Below, piece by piece: positions 1 through 5,171 of a stretch of 11,847 nucleotides of DNA. The DNA is from UBA6183 sp964603255. Lineage in GTDB: Bacteria > Bacteroidota > Bacteroidia > UKL13-3. The notes under the pieces were generated by a model. That model had not been told where the DNA came from and made no database searches. It saw only the letters and a list, made by a program, of their open reading frames with translations. The stretch covers positions 1 through 11,847 of the forward strand of contig CAZRVA010000081.1 in assembly GCA_964603255.1 (NCBI GenBank), given 5' to 3'. Within the stretch, counting starts at the first letter, position 1; every line of letters begins with the position of its first letter. The translations under genes and the position numbers were made by a program.

Positions 1-1
1 C

Positions 2-364
2 ATAAAATGGCTTGAAACCTCTATTAATTTTGGAACCATCAATTCCGGAGAAAAAGTAAAACTTATCTACCGTTTTAAAAATGTAGGCGAAAAACCTCTG
101 TTTGTTATCTCGGTAAGTGAAGCCTGCAAATGTGCGTTAACAGAATACAACACCGACCCCATTCAGCCGGGTAAGCAAGGCACTATTGCAGTTACATTTG
201 ACAGTAAAACACAAGCAGAAGCCATCAGAAAATCTTTGGTAGTTGAAACGAATACTTTTGACAACAGGTATCAAACCTTGATTTTTACTGGACATGTTAG
301 AGATTGCTGTGGAGGTGCTGTGGATGAAGACAATCAGGACGATAACCCTTATGTTGTGTATTAA
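2..364 (+). CDS. DUF1573-family protein, C-terminal part (5' end outside window)
   Basis: This is an open frame from the left edge to a TAA at 362-364, giving 120 visible residues with no start in view. The pattern fits DUF1573 (an Ig-like/ASH-type beta-sandwich common in exported Bacteroidota proteins): I-x-F-G-T-I near the start, then G-E-K-V, F-K-N-V-G-E-K-P-L, a cysteine pair where the family usually has CGC (here ACKCAL), P-I-x-P-G-x-x-G-T-I-x-V-x-F-D, and a closing strand ending in F-T-G-H-V. The molecular function of the family is not established. The C-terminal tail after the domain is odd: an adjacent cysteine pair and glycines followed by a short stretch rich in Asp, Glu, Asn and Gln. 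The 221-base gap that follows suggests it is a separate transcription unit from the downstream operon. The family call is fairly sure; the role is unknown. Confidence 0.8.
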   Translation: MKWLETSINFGTINSGEKVKLIYRFKNVGEKPLFVISVSEACKCALTEYNTDPIQPGKQGTIAVTFDSKTQAEAIRKSLVVETNTFDNRYQTLIFTGHVRDCCGGAVDEDNQDDNPYVVY

Positions 365-585
365 CCATCTAAACCAAACACACAGAATATGACGAATGGT
401 TCTTTTTCTATTCGAGTTGCAGAATATCAACAATGACATTTGTGACGACACTTTAAAACAATTCATTTTAGCCACTAACAACACATACCGTTAAAAGTAC
501 AATACTCAAATTTAATTTTTGGATAACGCAAAACACTGCCTTTTTAGTGCTAGATTTGCTTACAACACTCTATAAGCGTAATTAA
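365..585. other. intergenic region upstream of the six-gene operon
   Basis: This is a 221-base AT-rich spacer between the DUF1573 gene and the response-regulator gene, and the only sizeable non-coding gap in the window. It holds one candidate Bacteroidota -7 element (551-558). It also has a weak inverted repeat, AACCAT at 363-368 against ATGGTT at 396-401, followed by a T-rich run. With only 6 bp of stem and a 27-base loop this is poor evidence for a terminator. No tRNA, riboswitch or convincing small gene was recognised. Confidence 0.6.
551..558 (+). promoter_or_regulatory. candidate Bacteroidota -7 promoter element (TAnnTTTG)
   Basis: TAGATTTG matches the TAnnTTTG consensus of the Bacteroidota primary sigma factor. 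It ends 27 bases before the ATG at 586, which would give a 5' leader of roughly 20 bases, plausible for this phylum. The -33 TTTG partner is weak: the nearest TTTG (518-521) is 29 bases upstream of the element, longer than the usual 17-23. The site is placed where the promoter of the operon is expected, but one 8-base match in AT-rich DNA is modest evidence. Confidence 0.35.
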
Positions 586-969
586 ATGAACGACACCATC
601 GAAAAAAATCAGCAGATATTATTGATAGATGATGACGAGTTAATATTGAAAGTTATTAATCGAATTCTTACCCGTGAAGGCTATGAGGTAAAGACAGCCA
701 CCAACGGAAAAGATGCGATGGAATTAATAGAACAACAAAAATTTGATTTATTAATTACAGATATTATGATGCCCTACTCGAATGGGTTTGAAGTAATTAG
801 TAAATTTAAGCAGCACCCCAATGCAGAGGGAGTTCCTATTATTGTAATCTCATCGGTTGGTACCGAAAATGCAGTTAGAGAAGGCTTAAACATTGGTGCA
901 GACGACTATTTACGTAAACCTATTATGCCGGATGAGTTGCTAATTAGGGTTAGAAGGTTTTTTAAATAA
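586..969 (+). CDS. stand-alone response-regulator receiver domain protein
   Basis: At 127 residues this is one CheY-like receiver domain and nothing else. The hallmarks are visible: beta-1 with the acidic cluster D15-D16-D17, phospho-acceptor D59 in the sequence TDIMMP, the conserved Ser/Thr at S89 (VISS), GADDY with Y108, and K111-P112 in RKP. All residues needed for phosphorylation and switching are present. There is no DNA-binding, GGDEF, EAL, HPt or kinase domain, so output must be through protein-protein contact in the cytoplasm. It is the first gene of a tightly spaced operon and sits 12 bases before a HEAT-like membrane protein, which is the obvious candidate partner (inference). No histidine kinase is encoded in the window. 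The ATG at 586 starts just before the beta-1 strand and follows the candidate promoter. The family call is certain; the role in controlling polysaccharide synthesis is inferred from position. Confidence 0.95.
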   Translation: MNDTIEKNQQILLIDDDELILKVINRILTREGYEVKTATNGKDAMELIEQQKFDLLITDIMMPYSNGFEVISKFKQHPNAEGVPIIVISSVGTENAVREGLNIGADDYLRKPIMPDELLIRVRRFFK

Positions 970-981
970 TTTATTTCCGAT

Positions 982-2151
982 ATGCCAGCTACAATTTTAG
1001 CAGATAGCTTATTCGGCCCATTTTTTCGTAAATATTTTTTCTATTACGATAGTTATCCACTGGTAATACAAATTGCTATTTTTTTAACCGGGGTAGCCAT
1101 TGTAACAACTGTTGTTGCTTATTCATCTATACTTATTAGGCGCGGTAGAGGTTATTTGGTTGATACCCGTACCAAAAAAATTAATCAATTTTTAGATAAC
1201 CTCATTACCGATCACATTATATTTAACGAAGATGTAATGAACGGTGTTCCGTTAATGGATGTGCAGCTTGATCTTACTCCTTTTCAAAAACCAATATTCA
1301 AACAAAAGTGGGTAAAACAAGCATTAATAGACCGGCTCATCTATTTTTCGAGTAGCTTCTCGGGGGACAGGAATGTACTGTTCAGGCGGTTGTTTGTAGA
1401 GTTGGAGTTGGAAAAGCTATCATTCAAAAAAATTAAATCTATCAGCTTAAGTACCAAAATTGTTGGCTTAGTTGAGTTAACCAGCATGGGTATTGCAGTG
1501 GCTGACGTTATCATTTTACCACTAACCAATAGTCGTAATCGTAAGTTAAGGTCAGAAGCTCGAATTGCATACATTAAGTTGAGTAAAAACGACCCATTTA
1601 AATTTTTTGATGATGCTACTGAACCATTATTACTTTGGGATCAGTTGGAATTATTTAAAATTATTACCACAACTGAGGGCTTAACCATACCTAATTTTGC
1701 CCGCTGGATTACTTACTCTACCAATAAAAGTATTGTATCATTTTGTTTAAAACTAGTAATTCATTACAACCAACATGAGGCCATACCTGCAATTGTAAAA
1801 TTACTCGATACCAAAGACCATTACCTACGTGTTGATGCCATTAATTGCTTAGGAAAGCTAAAAGCAGAAGAAGTAGAAGAAAAACTGGTACTGATATACA
1901 ACAACCAACCATTGCGTTGCCAAATTGAGATATTGAAAGCATTAGGCAGATTCTCAACCGGAAATCAGATTAACTTTTTACGCAATGAATTTATACGCTC
2001 TACAGATTTTGACATCAAGAAAAATGCAGCTCGTTCACTAATCAAACATGGCAAACAAGCTAAAGAGGTTGTACAAATGCTTATTGATACAGCTACACCA
2101 GATAGTGCTATCATTTTAAAACATTGTATGAATCCGCTAATTAAATATTAA
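982..2151 (+). CDS. single-pass membrane protein with HEAT-like repeats
   Basis: The product has 389 residues. A short N-terminus rich in Phe and Tyr (about 10-25) precedes one strong hydrophobic segment at about 27-52. The basic R53-R54-x-R-x-R just after it suggests that the large C-terminal part is cytosolic. Residues from about 160 onward are helical and repetitive in the HEAT style, clearest at 267-300 (IPAIVKLLDTKD, then YLRVDAINCLGKL) and again at about 301-330 and 331-365, with the typical D-x-x-x-(R/K)-x-x-A-x-x-(A/S)-L pattern. HEAT arrays are protein-interaction scaffolds and no catalytic motif is visible. It lies between the receiver gene and the first glycosyltransferase, and its TAA stop overlaps the next ATG by one base (2151), implying translational coupling. 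A reasonable inference is an inner-membrane adaptor carrying the signal from the response regulator to the synthase. It is not a family I can name; the HEAT call is by pattern and moderately sure. Confidence 0.8.
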   Translation: MPATILADSLFGPFFRKYFFYYDSYPLVIQIAIFLTGVAIVTTVVAYSSILIRRGRGYLVDTRTKKINQFLDNLITDHIIFNEDVMNGVPLMDVQLDLTPFQKPIFKQKWVKQALIDRLIYFSSSFSGDRNVLFRRLFVELELEKLSFKKIKSISLSTKIVGLVELTSMGIAVADVIILPLTNSRNRKLRSEARIAYIKLSKNDPFKFFDDATEPLLLWDQLELFKIITTTEGLTIPNFARWITYSTNKSIVSFCLKLVIHYNQHEAIPAIVKLLDTKDHYLRVDAINCLGKLKAEEVEEKLVLIYNNQPLRCQIEILKALGRFSTGNQINFLRNEFIRSTDFDIKKNAARSLIKHGKQAKEVVQMLIDTATPDSAIILKHCMNPLIKY

Positions 2152-3617
2152 TGAAAGTTGGAGCATACATAGAAACTGTTGGCGAATTTTATGAAGGTAC
2201 TGTATTCATTTACGGAACTACCCTACTTATTATTTATGCCATACTTGCTATGCTATCATTGGGCGCTGTAAGAAGATTTAATAAACTGGATAAACACATA
2301 GATTATAATCTGCTACTAAAATCAAACCATACACCGGGCATATCGGTTATAGCACCTGCGTTTAACGAAGCACTTACTATAATTGAAAACGTGCACTCGT
2401 TACTTAACCTAAATTACCCCAATTATGAGGTAATTATTGTTAACGATGGTAGTACCGACAACTCACTTGATTTAATGGTAAAAGAGTTTGATTTGGCGGA
2501 AGTAGATTTCGCTTACAACGAACGTTTAAAAACCCGACCTGTTCGAAGAATTATGCGCTCTACCAATCCTGCATTCTCCAAGCTTTTGGTGGTTGATAAG
2601 GAAAATGGTAAAGCAAAAGCCGATGCCTCGAATGCAGGAATTAATGTTTCTTCCTTTGATTACTTTTTGTGTACAGACGTTGATTCGATTTTAGATCGTG
2701 ATACCATTATGAAGTTGATAAAACCCGTAATGGATGAAGGCAAAAAACGAATTATTGCAATTGGAGCAACCCTGCGTATGGCAAACTCCTGTATTATTGA
2801 GCAAGGTTATATGCAGCGTGTTGTGGTTCCTAGGCAACTGTTACCACGCTTTCAAGAAATAGAATACATACGCTCTTTTGTAATGGGTAAAATGGGTTGG
2901 AGTGTTATTAATTGCGTGCCCAATGTATCAGGAGGTTTAGGTTTGTTTGACAAGGAAATTGCAATTAACGCTGGAGGTTACGATCCACAATCTTTTGGAG
3001 AAGACATGGAGTTGGTAATTCGTATGATGACCTATTGTGTAAATTACGAAATTGACTATTCCATCAGATATATTCCCATAACATTATGCTGGACGGAAGG
3101 TCCGGCTACATTAAAGGTATACGGCCGTCAGCGCTCACGTTGGGCACGCGGTTTAGCGCAACTCATGTGGGCTCACAAAAAACTACTTTTTAATCCGCGA
3201 TATGGTAGATTAGGTATGATTGTAATGCCCTACAACTTTGTTTTTGAATTATTGGCACCAATTGTAGAAGCACTGGGAATTATCTATTATATCGTTATCA
3301 TTATTTTGGGAGCTATTAATTGGGAGTACGCAAAACTCCTACTCATCTTTGTATATACCTATGCTATTATGATTAGTACTTTATCCATTTTATGGGATCA
3401 ACTTACGCATCATACCTACAAAACATGGCGAGAAATTTTAGTACTATGTGCTACCGCATTTTTCGAAATGGTGGCCTATCATCCACTCATTGTTTTTTAT
3501 TCTATTAAAGGATACTTCAACTTTATTGCTAACCGTAAACACTCGTGGGGTAATATGCAACGCCAAGGTTTTGGTCAGGCTGGGCCACGTACCAGAGCAA
3601 TTACTGCCAATAATTAA
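2151..3617 (+). CDS. processive family-2 glycosyltransferase, membrane-embedded (copy 1)
   Basis: The product has 488 residues. Order: an N-terminal membrane helix (about 18-38), a cytosolic GT-A domain (about 62-340), then several hydrophobic segments (about 356-388, 395-415, 428-452) and a basic tail. All signature residues of processive GT2 synthases (the BcsA, PgaC/IcaA, NodC, HasA group) are present: D99 in VNDGST, D176-x-D178 in CTDVDS, the E284-D285 acceptor-site pair in GEDM, and Q327-R-S-R-W331 as QxxRW. It should use a nucleotide-diphosphate sugar and build and translocate a beta-linked chain across the inner membrane; the sugar cannot be read from the sequence. There is no PilZ domain at the C-terminus. 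It starts by overlapping the HEAT gene stop by one base and is followed after 10 bases by a paralogue. The tail motif HSWGNMQRQGFG (464-475) is identical in the paralogue. Confidence 0.93.
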   Translation: MKVGAYIETVGEFYEGTVFIYGTTLLIIYAILAMLSLGAVRRFNKLDKHIDYNLLLKSNHTPGISVIAPAFNEALTIIENVHSLLNLNYPNYEVIIVNDGSTDNSLDLMVKEFDLAEVDFAYNERLKTRPVRRIMRSTNPAFSKLLVVDKENGKAKADASNAGINVSSFDYFLCTDVDSILDRDTIMKLIKPVMDEGKKRIIAIGATLRMANSCIIEQGYMQRVVVPRQLLPRFQEIEYIRSFVMGKMGWSVINCVPNVSGGLGLFDKEIAINAGGYDPQSFGEDMELVIRMMTYCVNYEIDYSIRYIPITLCWTEGPATLKVYGRQRSRWARGLAQLMWAHKKLLFNPRYGRLGMIVMPYNFVFELLAPIVEALGIIYYIVIIILGAINWEYAKLLLIFVYTYAIMISTLSILWDQLTHHTYKTWREILVLCATAFFEMVAYHPLIVFYSIKGYFNFIANRKHSWGNMQRQGFGQAGPRTRAITANN

Positions 3618-3627
3618 ATAATATAAG

Positions 3628-5169
3628 ATGACAGACAGCGATTCACTTTGGCAAACCATAACTTACTTTTACGAAAACACTGTTTTTGTTTATGGGGTTA
3701 CCATGCTTTTGGTGTACGCTTTGCTTGCTGTACTTTCTTTTATTGGTGTAAGAAAATACATTGGTGCCGAAAAATACATCGACTACGATAAAATTGTTGA
3801 ATCGCCACATGCACCAGGCATATCAATTATAGCACCTGCATTTAACGAAAGCGTAACCATTATTACCAATGTTAGGTCGCTGCTTACGCTTAACTATCCA
3901 AGGTTTGAGGTAATTATTATAAACGATGGAAGTACGGACGATACGTTAGAAAAAATGATTGATGAGTTTTCGTTGGTTGAAGTAGATTTTGCTTACAGCG
4001 AAAAAATATTTTCTCAACCCGTAAAACGTATTTTTAAATCAACCGATAGGGCCTACGATAAGTTAATTGTAGTTGATAAAGTAAACGGAAAAAGTAAAGC
4101 AGATGCATCAAATGCAGGAATTAACTGTTCATCATTCCCTTATTTTTTGTGTACCGATGTTGATTGCATTATAGAAAAAGACACCTTGCTAAAAATGATT
4201 AAACCATTTTTAGATGAAGAAGAAAAAAAGATTAAAGAAGTTGGAGAACCATGTGTTGAATGTGGTTATGTTCACATTACTGAAGAATATAAACGTGTAA
4301 TAGCTACAGGTGCTACTTTACGAATTGTAAACTCGTGCGATGTAGATTCGGGTGTTATCACACGTGTTCGTCCGCCAAAAGCACTTATACCTCGCTTTCA
4401 AGAAATGGAATATATACGTGCATACGTATTGGGCAAAATGGGCTGGAGCATGATTAATAGCGTACCAAATGTGTCGGGAGGTTTAGGCATGTTTGATAAA
4501 GAAATTGCCATACAAGCAGGTGGTTATGATGGTAAATCCTTTGCAGAAGATATGGACATGGTAACACGCATGTGTGCCTACATGTTAAACAACAAAAAGA
4601 AATACCTGATTAAATATATTCCAACCACACAATGCTGGACTGAAGGTCCGCCAAACTTAAAAATTTTTAGCAGGCAGCGTACCCGCTGGGGACGTGGATT
4701 ATTCGAAATTATGGTGATGCACCGAAAAATATTATTTAATCCAAAATATGCCCGTTTAGGTTTGATTGTTTTCCCTTACAGTTTCTTATTTGAGTTTTTA
4801 GCACCAATTGTAGAAGCAACCGGTATTTTATACTACATCTACATCATCATTACCAACCAAATTAATTGGCCATTTGCTAAAATATTAATTGTATTCGTTT
4901 ACTTCTACTCTGTTATGATTACCACATTAGCCATCTTGTGGGATCAAATAACATTCAGGCATTACAAAACTTGGGGCGAAGTTCTTGGACTTTGTTTAAT
5001 GGCATTTTTAGAACCCATTATTTACCACCCAATGATTGTGTTTTTTGCATTAAAAGGTTACTTCAACTTTATAACGGGTAAAAAACACAGTTGGGGTAAT
5101 ATGCAACGTCAAGGTTTTGGACAAAAACCTAAAATTGTTTCTTCAACCAAAACCACTCAACCTGCTTAG
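3628..5169 (+). CDS. processive family-2 glycosyltransferase, membrane-embedded (copy 2, paralogue of the preceding gene)
   Basis: The product has 513 residues and is collinear with the preceding gene. One membrane helix (about 18-40), the GT-A domain and C-terminal membrane segments (about 378-410, 418-438, 450-475) occur in the same order. Catalytic residues are all kept: D100 in INDGST, D177-x-D179 in CTDVDC, E307-D308 in AEDM, and Q350-R-T-R-W354. In the 49 residues around the first aspartate I count 35 identical to copy 1. The length difference of 25 is explained by one extra N-terminal residue, a 22-residue insertion (about 199-220) and two at the C-terminus. The insertion is Glu/Lys-rich and carries a CxxC (C209, C212) absent from copy 1. 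It could make a second linkage of a heteropolymer, form a heteromer with copy 1, or act as an alternative synthase. No PilZ domain is seen. Two bases separate it from the TPR gene. Confidence 0.93.
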   Translation: MTDSDSLWQTITYFYENTVFVYGVTMLLVYALLAVLSFIGVRKYIGAEKYIDYDKIVESPHAPGISIIAPAFNESVTIITNVRSLLTLNYPRFEVIIINDGSTDDTLEKMIDEFSLVEVDFAYSEKIFSQPVKRIFKSTDRAYDKLIVVDKVNGKSKADASNAGINCSSFPYFLCTDVDCIIEKDTLLKMIKPFLDEEEKKIKEVGEPCVECGYVHITEEYKRVIATGATLRIVNSCDVDSGVITRVRPPKALIPRFQEMEYIRAYVLGKMGWSMINSVPNVSGGLGMFDKEIAIQAGGYDGKSFAEDMDMVTRMCAYMLNNKKKYLIKYIPTTQCWTEGPPNLKIFSRQRTRWGRGLFEIMVMHRKILFNPKYARLGLIVFPYSFLFEFLAPIVEATGILYYIYIIITNQINWPFAKILIVFVYFYSVMITTLAILWDQITFRHYKTWGEVLGLCLMAFLEPIIYHPMIVFFALKGYFNFITGKKHSWGNMQRQGFGQKPKIVSSTKTTQPA

Positions 5170-5171
5170 TT

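Noticed and set aside
363..410. Inverted repeat AACCAT/ATGGTT followed by a T-rich run, possible terminator of the DUF1573 gene
   Set aside because: Only 6 bp of AT-rich stem around a 27-base loop and an interrupted T tract; not distinguishable from chance.
389..436. 15-codon plus-strand open frame starting MTNGSF in the intergenic region
   Set aside because: Too short, no recognisable signal or promoter, and expected by chance in a 221-base gap.
137..484. 115-codon minus-strand open frame with a hydrophobic N-terminal half
   Set aside because: Most of it lies antisense to the DUF1573 coding region, which has a clear family pattern; the minus-strand product is Cys/Ser/Asn-rich with no recognisable motif.
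1341..1574. 77-codon minus-strand open frame
   Set aside because: Antisense shadow of the HEAT-like gene; no motif.
3444..3659. 71-codon minus-strand open frame spanning the junction of the two GT2 genes
   Set aside because: Antisense to the conserved C-terminal membrane region of copy 1 and to the start of copy 2; shadow.
2151..5169. GT2 genes as cyclic-di-GMP-controlled BcsA-type cellulose synthases
   Set aside because: After the membrane segments only a short tail remains, with no PilZ domain or RxxxR/(D/N)xSxxG motifs; no BcsB-like gene is present, so the name bcsA is not justified.
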